Shown here piece after piece: positions 25,349 to 34,884 of a DNA stretch of 64,000 nt. The DNA is from Neobacillus vireti (GTDB lineage Bacteria; Bacillota; Bacilli; Bacillales; Cytobacillaceae). The first letter of the stretch is position 1. Each line of letters starts with the position of its first letter. Where the stretch lies: positions 92,071 to 156,070 of the forward strand of contig NZ_LDNB01000007.1 in assembly GCF_001026695.1 (NCBI RefSeq), in the 5' to 3' direction. The notes beneath the pieces are model-generated. The model did not search any database. It was given only the letters and a program-made list of their open reading frames with translations, and was not told the origin of the DNA. Both the position numbers and the translations under genes were made by a program.

Positions 25349-26623
25349 TTAAAATCCTTTGTTATAATGATTTTTCTTCGAGGACGAATCACGAACTGAA
25401 AACTCAGACCCGCCTACGTTTCGTCCCGGACGGCCGGCAAATTTCTCACGAATCGGGATGATCATCGTCCCAAGGCCAGTCAATGCAGTTAATAATATCG
25501 CTGCGGCCATGCGGTAAGCGAATCCTGACATCAGGCTGTCCTGCAAACCAAGCTCAAGCACAAGCCCAGCCAATAGTCCGGAAATCAATCCGGTGATTCC
25601 ATAGCTTTTTGCCAGATAACGGTTGTCAAACACAATTCCGAGCGCGAGACCAAACAATCCGCCGATTAACGTCATCAAAACAACACGCAGCACCGCAAGA
25701 TAAAGGCTGTCTTTAAACAAGCCGTGCCGTTCCGTGACGAGCAGACGATCCTGGTTTTCTAAGTAAATTTTTTTAAACACATTTGTTAATTCATCGGCTT
25801 TTTTGACATCATAGAACGAACCGCCCGTACGCGAAGCAATCAATTTGAGGAGCTGGGCGCCGCCGCGGTCAATTTTGCTCATCCCTATTGTATTAATGAT
25901 AATATCCTCATTTTGGTAAGGCTTGACCACTGCATCAAGATCAAGTTCACTGTAGCCATCGGAAAACAGAATGACCATTGGTTTCCGGCCCTTCTCTTGA
26001 TGATCGCCAATCTCGTGGATGGCAGTGTCCAAGGCACCGGCAATATCAGTGCCGCCGTAATATTCCAATTCCTTGATTTGCTCTGCGGCAGCAGAGCGTT
26101 CCGTTTTGTCGCTAATGCTAAACATCGATTTAGTAATAGAAGCTTTCTCGTTAAAAGAAATAATCGAGGCACGGTGCGCCGGCTCCATATTGGAAATCAG
26201 CTTACTAGCCGCCTTCAGGCTTTCGCGCCCAGGGTCGGTTTTATTCATGCTGTCGGAAATATCCATAACCATGACAATATCGTCCGGCGGTTTGACGCTT
26301 GAGAAATTAAGAGAATATAAGAATTGAAAAATAAGTCCGGCAGCAAACAGCATCACAAGTGTCGATGGAACTAGAAACTTCCACGATAGGCCAGAATATT
26401 CTAAGCGCCAGCTTCGGCCGTTAATAACCGGGCTAATGATTTCTGCCAACAGAACTAGGAGGCCGACAATAAAGGCCAGCTGGCCAAAATAGGCGCCCAT
26501 TAACAGAATATTGGGCCAGACGCCGTAAAAGGTCTCCAATAACCACTCGCCGATCACAGCACCGATAAATCCGGCAATAATACTAAATATTAAAAAGAGG
26601 AAACTAAATTTTCGAACCGGCAT
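25349..26623 (-). CDS. Polytopic membrane protein with vWA domain
   Basis: A 424-residue protein. ATG 26623 is used because AAGGAG lies 9 bases upstream; a GTG two codons earlier is too close to it. Three N-terminal membrane helices (~5-25, 38-62, 85-105) precede an outside vWA domain (~110-290) with an intact MIDAS: D121-I-S123-D-S125, a TDIAG threonine and FSDG. Several further helices (~315-390) and a basic cytoplasmic tail follow. It resembles BatA/BatB-type vWA membrane proteins, but with more C-terminal helices. It is one of two vWA proteins in this operon; the pair may bind metal-dependently to each other or to the Ig-repeat protein (inference). Confidence 0.85.
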   Translation of the reverse strand: MPVRKFSFLFLIFSIIAGFIGAVIGEWLLETFYGVWPNILLMGAYFGQLAFIVGLLVLLAEIISPVINGRSWRLEYSGLSWKFLVPSTLVMLFAAGLIFQFLYSLNFSSVKPPDDIVMVMDISDSMNKTDPGRESLKAASKLISNMEPAHRASIISFNEKASITKSMFSISDKTERSAAAEQIKELEYYGGTDIAGALDTAIHEIGDHQEKGRKPMVILFSDGYSELDLDAVVKPYQNEDIIINTIGMSKIDRGGAQLLKLIASRTGGSFYDVKKADELTNVFKKIYLENQDRLLVTERHGLFKDSLYLAVLRVVLMTLIGGLFGLALGIVFDNRYLAKSYGITGLISGLLAGLVLELGLQDSLMSGFAYRMAAAILLTALTGLGTMIIPIREKFAGRPGRNVGGSEFSVRDSSSKKNHYNKGF

Positions 26624-26636
26624 CTTCACAATCTCC

Positions 26637-28997
26637 TTAAGAAATAGAGTTGGTTTTCACGGATTCCGCGTGGAATTGATAACCATTTTCGCAATAGGCT
26701 TTGTAGTATCGTTGGCCGTTGCGGTAGTACATTAAGTCTTTTAGCTGAAAGCCTCCCATCAGCGCCAGCTTTTCAATACCGCTCGATTTTTTCTCATGGG
26801 CACAGCCCGCCTTGAACTGTCGTGTTTCCTGCTCCTTTTCTAAGACAAACTTCATGAATTTACTGTAAAAATCACCAAAGAAGTACCTTTCCTCGTAGCG
26901 ATGTTCGTGTGTATAGTTATAAACTTCAATATGAATCGCCGAATTTTCTTGCAGGCGGGCATTCAATTGCTTGAACAAATCCTCTTTGGAAAGAACATCG
27001 CGGTTGTCATAGCGCGTCATGACATTGGCTCGCTCTAACAGCTCATCTTCAAAGCTGCGGTGGAATTCCTTCTGCGTTAACACCTCACAATTGCACAGGA
27101 GCAGGACTCTTTCTAACAAGGCGGCAGCGCCGTTTTCAAGCAAAGAAAGCAGGTTCCCGAAGAAGCGTTCATCCATCAGAAAATTTGGCCCGCGTTTTTC
27201 CTTCAGCTTTCCAGTTATCGCACTAATAATCTCCCCATAGTATTCGGCGATATTTTGATCCAAATAATCATCGGCATTATAAAGACTCTCAAGCGCCGCT
27301 TGCTTCAGGCAGGATTCAACCTCGTCAATGAGTTCCATCTTCTTGCGGATATAGAGGTGTCTCGCTTCTAACACCTCTAGGTATTGCGTTAATATCGCTT
27401 GTTTTACCTCAAGCTTGAGTATTTCGTACTTTGCCCCGTAAACCGCATCGAAAAAGTAGCCCATAAAGCTGTTTAGGTTTTTCTTATCGGCAAAAGGGAG
27501 GTAACTCTTTTTGAAATCACAGCTGTCAACCATTTGCTGGTAGAGCTGCTCGAGCTCTGCTTCTGCTGCTAAGCGGTCGTTTTTTGTGCTCCTAAGCCGT
27601 TTTTGGATTTCATTGATGACACTCACCTCAGACGGGAAAGAATCCGGGGTGGTCCATAAATAGGCGCAATATAAGCCGTATTTTTCATGATTAATTACAT
27701 TGTCAGCGAGGCAGCGCTCGATATGCGCTTTTAAGTCAAGTGTTTGTAAAAACGTGCGGACAGGCTCTTCAAAGTTGACGGAGAAGAACGCTTCCGTACC
27801 GCCTTCATACAAATATTCTTCCGCTTCCTTAACCGACATTCTTTTGACGGTTTGATAGGATTGGGAGACCGCCATTAAACTATTCATGTCTGCTAGTTTT
27901 TCGTCAGACGGCAAATAGGTATGAAAGTATTTTTGAAAAGACGCCTCGGACAAACCGAATAGGCTGAGTACTTTTTCAACCGGTTCCGTACTTGAAGCTT
28001 TTAAAGATGCAAGCACTTCAGTGAAAAAATGACTTGCCGCTTGAAGCGCAATCGCCTTGTTGGGGCGGTTTACCTTCGCAAAGCCCGCGGACGCGTAAAC
28101 CGGTTCCGCTGAATTTCCCCTGATGCCTCTTTTGAAATCCTGATGATTATAGCTGTCCATCTTTTCATGGTAGTCGGTAATCATTTTTCGGTTTTTTAAG
28201 AGATTAAGATTGCTGATAATCTCATAGTTTTGCCGTCCGCCATCACTTGAAATTAACCCATCTTCATTTTTGTCGCTTAATAAATAGACCAGGTCAAAGA
28301 GTGGGGAAGGAGGGTGACTAACCGGCAGCCTTAAGCGATCCTCTGTCAGCTGGATGTCCTTTTCAAAGCTGTATTCATCGGCTTGATAGCAATCTAATTC
28401 GTTGAAAAAACTAATCCCGAGCGACGTGGACAGGGCAAAATTATCGCCATCTTGCTTTTCCTTGATCAATCCATATAAATCGACCTCAACAAGTCGAAAC
28501 GACTCCTTTAGAATACTTTTCAATAACAGCGTGAATTCCTGAATCAGGATATTGGCAGGGTCGTCGACGGCCGTCACGACGCAAATATTTACTTTTTGCA
28601 AGGAGGAATAAACCTTGCCGTATTCTGCGACCTTTGAGGACAGATTCCGAAAGCTTTTATTTAGTTCAATCAACAAATCTTCATCACGGTAAAATGCATC
28701 GTAAATGCCCTTGCGTTTGTATTTACGGTCAAGTTCATGGCCAGGGATCTGAATGGATAACAGGTTATCCCTCGTAATAGTGTTTGTTTGATGGGCGTGA
28801 AAATATAAGACTCCCGAGCTGTTATGCCATTTCTCTTCATTAATCGTCATAACCGACTGGAGCGCATCCTTGACAGAATCACCCAAAAATAAAAAGACAA
28901 TCGGATGGTTGACACTGCGCTGCTCATTTTCTTCAAGCGTCATTTTCTCAAGTTGGTTAGCATAGGTGTTGGCATACTGTTGTAGAAGTTCTCGCAA
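26637..28997 (-). CDS. Large conserved-looking protein, putative partner of the tubulin-like GTPase
   Basis: A 787-residue cytoplasmic protein of unrecognised family. The start is set at TTG 28997, 6 bases after GGGGGG; a longer frame to 29165 would translate the 21-bp tandem array (NCRLADA repeats) and is rejected. The N-terminal part is alpha/beta (HPIVFLFLGDS, VNICVVTAVDDP), with FDLVYLLSDKNEDG near residue ~245 and a long helical C-terminal half. The N-terminal pattern recalls the tubulin-like protein encoded upstream, so it could be a diverged second subunit lacking the glycine-rich loop, but this is tentative. It lies in one operon between the tubulin-like gene and a vWA gene, 13 bases before the latter. 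Confidence 0.7.
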   Translation of the reverse strand: MRELLQQYANTYANQLEKMTLEENEQRSVNHPIVFLFLGDSVKDALQSVMTINEEKWHNSSGVLYFHAHQTNTITRDNLLSIQIPGHELDRKYKRKGIYDAFYRDEDLLIELNKSFRNLSSKVAEYGKVYSSLQKVNICVVTAVDDPANILIQEFTLLLKSILKESFRLVEVDLYGLIKEKQDGDNFALSTSLGISFFNELDCYQADEYSFEKDIQLTEDRLRLPVSHPPSPLFDLVYLLSDKNEDGLISSDGGRQNYEIISNLNLLKNRKMITDYHEKMDSYNHQDFKRGIRGNSAEPVYASAGFAKVNRPNKAIALQAASHFFTEVLASLKASSTEPVEKVLSLFGLSEASFQKYFHTYLPSDEKLADMNSLMAVSQSYQTVKRMSVKEAEEYLYEGGTEAFFSVNFEEPVRTFLQTLDLKAHIERCLADNVINHEKYGLYCAYLWTTPDSFPSEVSVINEIQKRLRSTKNDRLAAEAELEQLYQQMVDSCDFKKSYLPFADKKNLNSFMGYFFDAVYGAKYEILKLEVKQAILTQYLEVLEARHLYIRKKMELIDEVESCLKQAALESLYNADDYLDQNIAEYYGEIISAITGKLKEKRGPNFLMDERFFGNLLSLLENGAAALLERVLLLCNCEVLTQKEFHRSFEDELLERANVMTRYDNRDVLSKEDLFKQLNARLQENSAIHIEVYNYTHEHRYEERYFFGDFYSKFMKFVLEKEQETRQFKAGCAHEKKSSGIEKLALMGGFQLKDLMYYRNGQRYYKAYCENGYQFHAESVKTNSIS

Positions 28998-29095
28998 GCT
29001 GTTCCCCCCCAAGCTGGGTATGATAAGATGGCAGGCCACAGCAAATCCCGCATGTGGCCTTAATAGTTGCTTATATAATAGAAAATTGACCAGGC

Positions 29096-29244
29096 GACAG
29101 TTGGCGTCGGCTAAACGACAGTTGGCGTCAGCCAAACGACAGTTATGCGCCGCGACAGTTGGCATAAGCTAAACGACAGTTATGCGCCGCCAGACGACAG
29201 TTGGCATAAGCTAAACGACAGTTGTGCGCCGCCAAACGACAGTT
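29096..29244. repeat. 21-bp-period tandem array (8 GACAGTT cores)
   Basis: GACAGTT recurs at 29096, 29117, 29138, 29154, 29175, 29196, 29217 and 29238: 21-base spacing except one 16-base unit. It fills most of the 278-base gap between the tubulin-like gene and its partner gene. Two sub-types alternate (GGCATAAGCTAA and TATGCGCCGC tails). Confidence 0.85.
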
Positions 29245-29275
29245 TGCTGCGCACACCCGCCAAATTGACTAGCAA

Positions 29276-32200
29276 TTACGATTTCAACTGCCTTAACATA
29301 TCCTGGACCTTAATCATCATTTCTTTATAGAAGCTGTACAGTTCTTCGCCGTTGACAAGGTCTTTGTAGTCGTAATCAAGTGCTTCTTTTTCCTTTTGAT
29401 ACGCCGCCGCCATTTCCTCTAATGCCGCAATCAGCTCGGCCGCCGTTTCTTGATTAATTAAGTCATTGCTGCGCCGCTCTGATTTCTTTTTAAGCTGGTC
29501 CATCTGTTTCGGACTTAGCGCTCTAAAGGTTTGGAAAATCTCGAAATCAACAAACTTCGTTGTCTTCATTAAGTTAACAAACGGTTCCCAGGCATCTTCC
29601 TCAACCTCTTTATCGTAGACGTAAAGGGCGCCGCGTTTACGGATGGTTTTGGTGTAAACGGCCTGGATGAACTGATTTAACGATGCTTCTTTTTCATTCT
29701 GTGAGGCAATAAATTGCTCAATCTCAGCGATTTTTTCACGGATCTCGCTGTACTTTCTCACTTCCAATTTCACCTTTTCAATCAGCTTCGGTGAACGGAT
29801 GAAGTTTTCCTTTGCTATCTCTACGTTCGTACTGCCAAAAATATCACTGGCACCAACGGATTCGATAGCACCGGTCATCATTTCTTTCAGCTGGCGGTGG
29901 ACTTGCTTTAAATTCCCAAGACTTGCTTTGTCTAACTGTTTTGCATCCACTTCATGCGCCGAAAATAACTGCTCTAGGTTTACATCTTTTGTAAACCTGC
30001 ATGAGAAGCGTGCACTCGTGTTTTGATCGGAAGTCTTCTCGCTAATCGCGCCGAACTCTACAGCTTGATCAAACATGGCGCGAATGCTGGCATTGTACGC
30101 CTTGACGCGTTGATTTTCGTACGTATCTCCCCATGATTTTTCTGGAATCGGTGACGGGAGATAGGCCCAGTTTTCCTTATCCGTTTGGACAAGATGGCGG
30201 CCGACGCCTTCTTTTTCTAAAATCGTTTTTTCATACGATTCCTCGTATAGTGATAATGGTGAATACGAGTATAACGGAATTCCATTTTTTGTATTTAACC
30301 AGAAGATTCGATTCTTTAGCTCACTTTGTTTAACCGTGAAGCGGGAAATGCTGGTTTTTTGGTAATTTTTTACCCCTGCCGAAATATTCGGCGCCTTCAC
30401 CGGAATAGATACAAATCCCCATTCAGGGAAGTGAAGAGAGCTGTGTCCTAGGTGGAATACCGGCAAGGCATCATGGTCAAGACGGGCGGCAATTTTTTCT
30501 TCGATAATCCGGTCGATTGGCATATCCTCGCCGTATTTTAACCATAAAAAGTCTTCCATTGATTTCGTGATCAATTCGCCGAACTGGTCTGTCAGGAACT
30601 CGGAAACCGTGCCGACAACGTCGACGTCTGCGTCCTTGACCCAGTAGGCTGATTTTTCAAGGAGCATTTCCGACCATTGCTGAACGAGCAGCTCGCCATC
30701 CTTGGAATCAAACATGCGCTGGATTTCGCGGGTCACATCCGGGACGCTGACCAGGTGCCAATAATAGGTCACATCGTTTTCGCGGTTAACTTCCTCGCCA
30801 TTTACCAAAATGTCGGCATTTTTTTCAAATATACCTTTTAAGGTTTCGAGGATTTCCTTATAGACTTCATAAATCTTATTGTTCTGGCTGTTCAAGAGCT
30901 GGTACAGATCCTCGTAAAATTCAATCATTTCGTCGATGCGGGCCTTTTCTGCTCGGGCATAAAACTCATTCAGCTTTGCTTCAATATAGGCATTCTTTTT
31001 CTTATCCTTTGAAATGAAGGCGCTTCTGGCATCCTCTAATTTATTAGAAGCATGTTCCTGCTCCGATTGAATCGCCTTTGGCAGCCGTTCTGAGCGATCG
31101 CGCAGACCTTCGATGTATGCCTGCAATGTTTTTAATAAACAAAAGCCGTCATTGGAGTGAATCAGGCGCGATGCATAGATAGGGCCTTTCTTCGGATGCA
31201 AAAATAAACGATCCATCTGGCTGCGGAACTCTTCCATGATTTGTCCCGGCAGCTGTTTCTTACATTTGCGGTACTCTTCCTTCGCTCTCAGCAAAAATTC
31301 ACGGTCCAGCTCCTCGTCGATATTAACGGCCCCTGTTTTAATCACGTTGGTGTACGAGAACCGATCGCTGTGTTCAAAACCCGATAATGGCTCAGGCACA
31401 CGCTCATTAAAGCGCTGGTGGACGGAATCTGGGTCAATCCGCAGTTTCTCAGCAAATTGCTCGACCTCGGACTGCCCCGGAACCGAATCAAACATGTTGT
31501 TCATTTTCTCAAACAGTTTATAGCCGATATAGGTCGTCATTTCTTCGAGCGGGATTTCTGCCATCGAAGCGCCGATTACACTGTATTGATAGTTGGCTGA
31601 ATACGGTTTATCCATACCGGCAATCAGGGCGCGAATATTGCTGATGTAATCGTGGATGGCAAATTCATCCGAATGCTTTTCTTCATTGGCCATGAAGTTG
31701 GTGATATTTTCAGCTGTGACATTCATGCAATAGTCATAGGCATTCTCAAGCCATTTGCCTTCCAGATTCGTTCCGGAGATTAAATGGCAGAGATTAAACG
31801 GCGGCAGCTGGGAATTAACCGTCAGCATGCTGCCGTATTTCTGGATAAACCGTTCTTTGCGGTCATCACAGTTCATCCAGTAGTCGAGCTCTTTTAAAGC
31901 GGCATAGCCGTTTTTCGTGATATATTCGGCTGTGTGATAGTTTATTCCTTTTTTGGACAGATTTACGTCAGGCGTGAAAAGATAGCCAAGCATGTTCAAG
32001 CGGTCGGCGCCTTTGACACCGAATTTTTGATCCATAATCCCGCGGACGATGTAGGCAATATCAAGGAAACAGCCGCTTCCCGTTCCTCCGGAAAGTCCGG
32101 TAAGGATGAAAACATATAAGCGCTTCCCGGACCCTTCGAGGACGGCATTAATTTTTGTCTGAATGGTTGTGACGACTTGATTGATTTTGGTAAACATCAG

Positions 32201-32653
32201 CAGCCGTCCGGCCTGGCGGATCCCGGAGGCGCCGCTGATTCCATCAGTAATGGAAAGTTCGGGTGACAGCCATTCTTTTATGTAGGGCTCCATTGTGCTG
32301 CGATTGGAAAGAACGCTCCCGATTTCCGGATTGGAAAGCAGGACGAATTCTTTAATAGGGTCTAGTCCAATTCCCTTGTATTTTTTGTTGCGGTCCTGCT
32401 CATTGGTTTCGAATGCTAGAAACTCAATATTATTCGGCTTTTCCTTTTTCTTCTTCGATAATGGATCCTGAGGAAGCTTAAAACGGCGGTTTACTTGATA
32501 TTTCAGTCTGAGCAGGGCATCAATCCCTGTGCCGCCGAGGCCGATGACGAGCATTGGATTATCAATCGTATCAACGCGGATTTTCTCCGAAATAATGCCT
32601 CCGCCTAAGGAAACATCTAATTGCTGGATATGCTCTTTGACATTTGCTTTCAT
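29276..32653 (-). CDS. Tubulin/FtsZ-like GTPase (Tubulin_2-type), large
   Basis: A 1125-residue protein. ATG 32653 follows GGGAGGAA; an upstream in-frame ATG lacks an RBS and would overlap the REP hairpin. The N-terminal Rossmann-type half carries tubulin-superfamily glycine loops: GLGGTG (38-43) and the signature GGTGSG (189-194, in TGLSGGTGSG). This matches the Tubulin_2-type prokaryotic tubulin-like family, much longer than FtsZ. The rest is helical, with coiled-coil-prone stretches (~530-600 and ~1000-1125). No membrane segment. It may polymerise or form a GTP-controlled scaffold under the membrane with the vWA and GTPase products of the operon. GTP binding is strongly suggested; filament formation is inference. 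Confidence 0.88.
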   Translation of the reverse strand: MKANVKEHIQQLDVSLGGGIISEKIRVDTIDNPMLVIGLGGTGIDALLRLKYQVNRRFKLPQDPLSKKKKEKPNNIEFLAFETNEQDRNKKYKGIGLDPIKEFVLLSNPEIGSVLSNRSTMEPYIKEWLSPELSITDGISGASGIRQAGRLLMFTKINQVVTTIQTKINAVLEGSGKRLYVFILTGLSGGTGSGCFLDIAYIVRGIMDQKFGVKGADRLNMLGYLFTPDVNLSKKGINYHTAEYITKNGYAALKELDYWMNCDDRKERFIQKYGSMLTVNSQLPPFNLCHLISGTNLEGKWLENAYDYCMNVTAENITNFMANEEKHSDEFAIHDYISNIRALIAGMDKPYSANYQYSVIGASMAEIPLEEMTTYIGYKLFEKMNNMFDSVPGQSEVEQFAEKLRIDPDSVHQRFNERVPEPLSGFEHSDRFSYTNVIKTGAVNIDEELDREFLLRAKEEYRKCKKQLPGQIMEEFRSQMDRLFLHPKKGPIYASRLIHSNDGFCLLKTLQAYIEGLRDRSERLPKAIQSEQEHASNKLEDARSAFISKDKKKNAYIEAKLNEFYARAEKARIDEMIEFYEDLYQLLNSQNNKIYEVYKEILETLKGIFEKNADILVNGEEVNRENDVTYYWHLVSVPDVTREIQRMFDSKDGELLVQQWSEMLLEKSAYWVKDADVDVVGTVSEFLTDQFGELITKSMEDFLWLKYGEDMPIDRIIEEKIAARLDHDALPVFHLGHSSLHFPEWGFVSIPVKAPNISAGVKNYQKTSISRFTVKQSELKNRIFWLNTKNGIPLYSYSPLSLYEESYEKTILEKEGVGRHLVQTDKENWAYLPSPIPEKSWGDTYENQRVKAYNASIRAMFDQAVEFGAISEKTSDQNTSARFSCRFTKDVNLEQLFSAHEVDAKQLDKASLGNLKQVHRQLKEMMTGAIESVGASDIFGSTNVEIAKENFIRSPKLIEKVKLEVRKYSEIREKIAEIEQFIASQNEKEASLNQFIQAVYTKTIRKRGALYVYDKEVEEDAWEPFVNLMKTTKFVDFEIFQTFRALSPKQMDQLKKKSERRSNDLINQETAAELIAALEEMAAAYQKEKEALDYDYKDLVNGEELYSFYKEMMIKVQDMLRQLKS

Positions 32654-32686
32654 GCAAAAATTCCTCCCTGTTGTGTTCTCAATGAG

Positions 32687-32719
32687 GGTGTCAGGCACCG
32701 CTTCCCGGTACCTGACACC
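32687..32719. repeat. Paired REP-like hairpin
   Basis: GGTGTCAGGCACC (32687-32699) faces GGTACCTGACACC (32707-32719) across 7 bases, giving a 13-bp stem with one mismatch. It lies between the first and second genes of the - strand operon and could shape mRNA processing or stability. Confidence 0.75.
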
Positions 32720-32732
32720 ATTTACCGTCTAT

Positions 32733-34508
32733 TTAACTTATATACTCGATATATACTGATTTATTAACCTTTTTTAATACGATGCGCAGGCGGTCGTTTT
32801 TCTTCACATCAAGGCCGCGCTTCCCATCAATCGCCCGGCCGCCTTTTTCAATCGTGCAGTCGGAGTTATTAACGAGCATCAGCGTATCACCGGAAGCCGG
32901 CTTGAAGATAATATGTTCCGTTTCCGCGAACTCCGGCGACAGCGACAACAGCTGATGCAGTCGGAATTTGCCTTTAAATGCTTTCAATTTCTTAAATTGC
33001 GGATTGGTGCGTTCGCCTGTATCTTCATCCTTTATTTCGATGACGATTTGCCCGCTAAAGCCGCGGTTCTTCTCTTTCATTTTTGCCAAGAGGAAGTAAA
33101 CAAGTACCGCGAGCAGGAGGGCACCGATGACAGCAAGGACGACATTGAGCCAAGGAAATGGTTTATCATCCTCCGTTTGACTTGGTTTGGTCACGGCAGG
33201 TGCTGACTGGGTCTTTTGAACGCTAATCTTTTGCGGCGGTGACTCCCGGAAAAAGCTATTGTCCTCGGCCTTGACAACGACTTCATAGTTTGCCGCATTC
33301 CCAAGCTTGAATTGGCCTGCAAAGCCCTGATCATCCGTTTGTAAGGCGAATTCCTCTGTTTTACCATTGTCGAGGTCTTTGACAAACAAAGTCGCCTTCA
33401 TGGATTGATAAATATCTTTATCGCTAATCGCTTTGCCGTTATCTTCAAAAAAGGCACCAATCTTGACGGTGTCGCCCGCTTTGTAGCTCTGTTTGGCGAG
33501 CGGGGCCAGCTTTAGCTGCAAGTCATAGTTGAAGACAAGATTAATATCAATTTTATCCTTTGGCACCCCTTTAACCTTCAGTGTCCAATCGCCTTGAACA
33601 GGCTTCATCAGCTTGACCATCGAGTATGTCTTCGATTTCGACAAGAGGACTTGGTCGGATGGAATCGCCAGCTCTTTACCGGAAGGGTCGATAAGCTTCA
33701 CTTCAACAGGAGCGTTTGAAATTAACGAAATATTGGCTTCTAAAACATTTTCATTAGGAACATTAATTTTGATATCCTGGAATTGCCCGTTGCCAACAAC
33801 TTGGCTTACAGGGACAATTTTTAACTTTAAATGATTGGCAAAAATCTCACTGAGGATCGCCGGAAGCTTATCCGCTGAGCTTGTCTCAAAGAATTTCCCG
33901 TTCGTGCTTTTAGCGACATTTGTCAGCACATCCTTGTTGAGCTTGCCATCTGCATTCAAGCCTATCGTATAGATGGGATATCCCTTGGCCTTCGCATCAG
34001 CGACGGCTTTGGCTAGGTCATCATCCGCCTGTTTTGCCGTTTTCGGTTTCTTCGGGTCAAGTTCATTGTTGCCGTCGGCAAGGACGACAATCAGCGGAAA
34101 GTAACCTTGCTCATGGCTGGAATCCAGCACCTTGACGGCTTCCTTTACTCCGGTGGATATATCCGTATACATATATTTTTCAACTGAATCGATGAACTCT
34201 TTCAGATCGTTCTTGTCCTGTTCGGACTGGATTTTGACAAGCGCTTTTTCACGCATGACTTCATCGGAATAGGCAATGGCGCCAATCTTATCTCCTTTGA
34301 GGGAGGCCATATCAATAAACATCTTCATCGCTTCATTACTGATGCTATTTGGGTCGCTGCTTTTCATTGAGTTACTAACGTCTACTACGAGCATCCCTTC
34401 CATTCTCGATGTGGAACTTAACGGGCTTGAGGCGTGCACAACTATGGAGCTTAAATTGCCGAAAAGCCAAGCGATGACTATCAAACTACAAAACCATTTT
34501 TTTAACAT
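32733..34508 (-). CDS. Exported vWA protein with C-terminal membrane helix and FHA-like tail
   Basis: A 591-residue protein. The start at 34508 gives a clean signal peptide (MLKKWFCSLIVIAWLFG, cleavage near VVHA-S at 26) and has GGGGG upstream; a longer frame does not. The outside vWA domain (~35-215) has an intact MIDAS: D43-V-S45-N-S47, TDIS and VLADG. Ig-like beta domains follow (~220-430), then a membrane helix (~449-475). The ~110-residue cytoplasmic tail has strands and an NNSDCTIEKGG...KKNDRLRI pattern like the second half of an FHA domain, possibly degenerate. It is the first gene of the operon. It probably senses or binds something at the cell surface and relays to the tubulin-like/GTPase proteins (inference). 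Confidence 0.85.
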   Translation of the reverse strand: MLKKWFCSLIVIAWLFGNLSSIVVHASSPLSSTSRMEGMLVVDVSNSMKSSDPNSISNEAMKMFIDMASLKGDKIGAIAYSDEVMREKALVKIQSEQDKNDLKEFIDSVEKYMYTDISTGVKEAVKVLDSSHEQGYFPLIVVLADGNNELDPKKPKTAKQADDDLAKAVADAKAKGYPIYTIGLNADGKLNKDVLTNVAKSTNGKFFETSSADKLPAILSEIFANHLKLKIVPVSQVVGNGQFQDIKINVPNENVLEANISLISNAPVEVKLIDPSGKELAIPSDQVLLSKSKTYSMVKLMKPVQGDWTLKVKGVPKDKIDINLVFNYDLQLKLAPLAKQSYKAGDTVKIGAFFEDNGKAISDKDIYQSMKATLFVKDLDNGKTEEFALQTDDQGFAGQFKLGNAANYEVVVKAEDNSFFRESPPQKISVQKTQSAPAVTKPSQTEDDKPFPWLNVVLAVIGALLLAVLVYFLLAKMKEKNRGFSGQIVIEIKDEDTGERTNPQFKKLKAFKGKFRLHQLLSLSPEFAETEHIIFKPASGDTLMLVNNSDCTIEKGGRAIDGKRGLDVKKNDRLRIVLKKVNKSVYIEYIS

Positions 34509-34728
34509 CTGTAAGAACCCCCACCAGCAGTTTCCTTTTTCGCGCAAAAGTAACAAGTTTCTGCGAGATACCCCCATTTTACCACCACTGCCAGAATATT
34601 CCCAAACAATAATTCCCTAGATATAATAAAAAATTACTATTATAATATAAATTAATGTATTTAATGGAAAATCTATGTAACTTTTTGCCGAGAAATAGCT
34701 GGTATTTATCCGAATAGGAGGAAGCAGA
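34509..34728. promoter_or_regulatory. Divergent promoter region
   Basis: An AT-rich gap between the divergent vWA and micro-membrane-protein genes. A perfect -10 TATAAT is at 34641-34646 on the + strand, but no good -35 box is visible at 17-18 bases. A - strand promoter must also lie here, but I cannot place it. Confidence 0.4.
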
Positions 34729-34884
34729 ATGAGTATTTATAGTATTGTGTTTACTAGTATTCTAGTTGTAATCCTTATCTGGAAAACGTATAAATTATTC
34801 AAAAATAAACGGAACAGCGGTGACTTCGAAGGGATTGACGATGAATTGGTGATTATGCTTAATGAAGGTGATTCCATTGGCTAA
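34729..34884 (+). CDS. 51-residue single-pass membrane protein
   Basis: ATG 34729 follows AGGAGGAAG at good spacing. The product has one hydrophobic helix (~6-18, IVFTSILVVILIW), a basic stretch (KTYKLFKNKR) and an acidic tail. It overlaps the next gene by 23 bases, implying coupling. It opens the + operon divergent from the vWA/tubulin-like operon. No family recognised. The strong RBS, clear topology and overlap make it a credible gene. Confidence 0.7.
   Translation: MSIYSIVFTSILVVILIWKTYKLFKNKRNSGDFEGIDDELVIMLNEGDSIG

Noticed and set aside
28998..29165. N-terminal extension of the tubulin partner with NCRLADA repeats
   Set aside because: It is only translation of the 21-bp intergenic array; a TTG at 28997 has a proper RBS.
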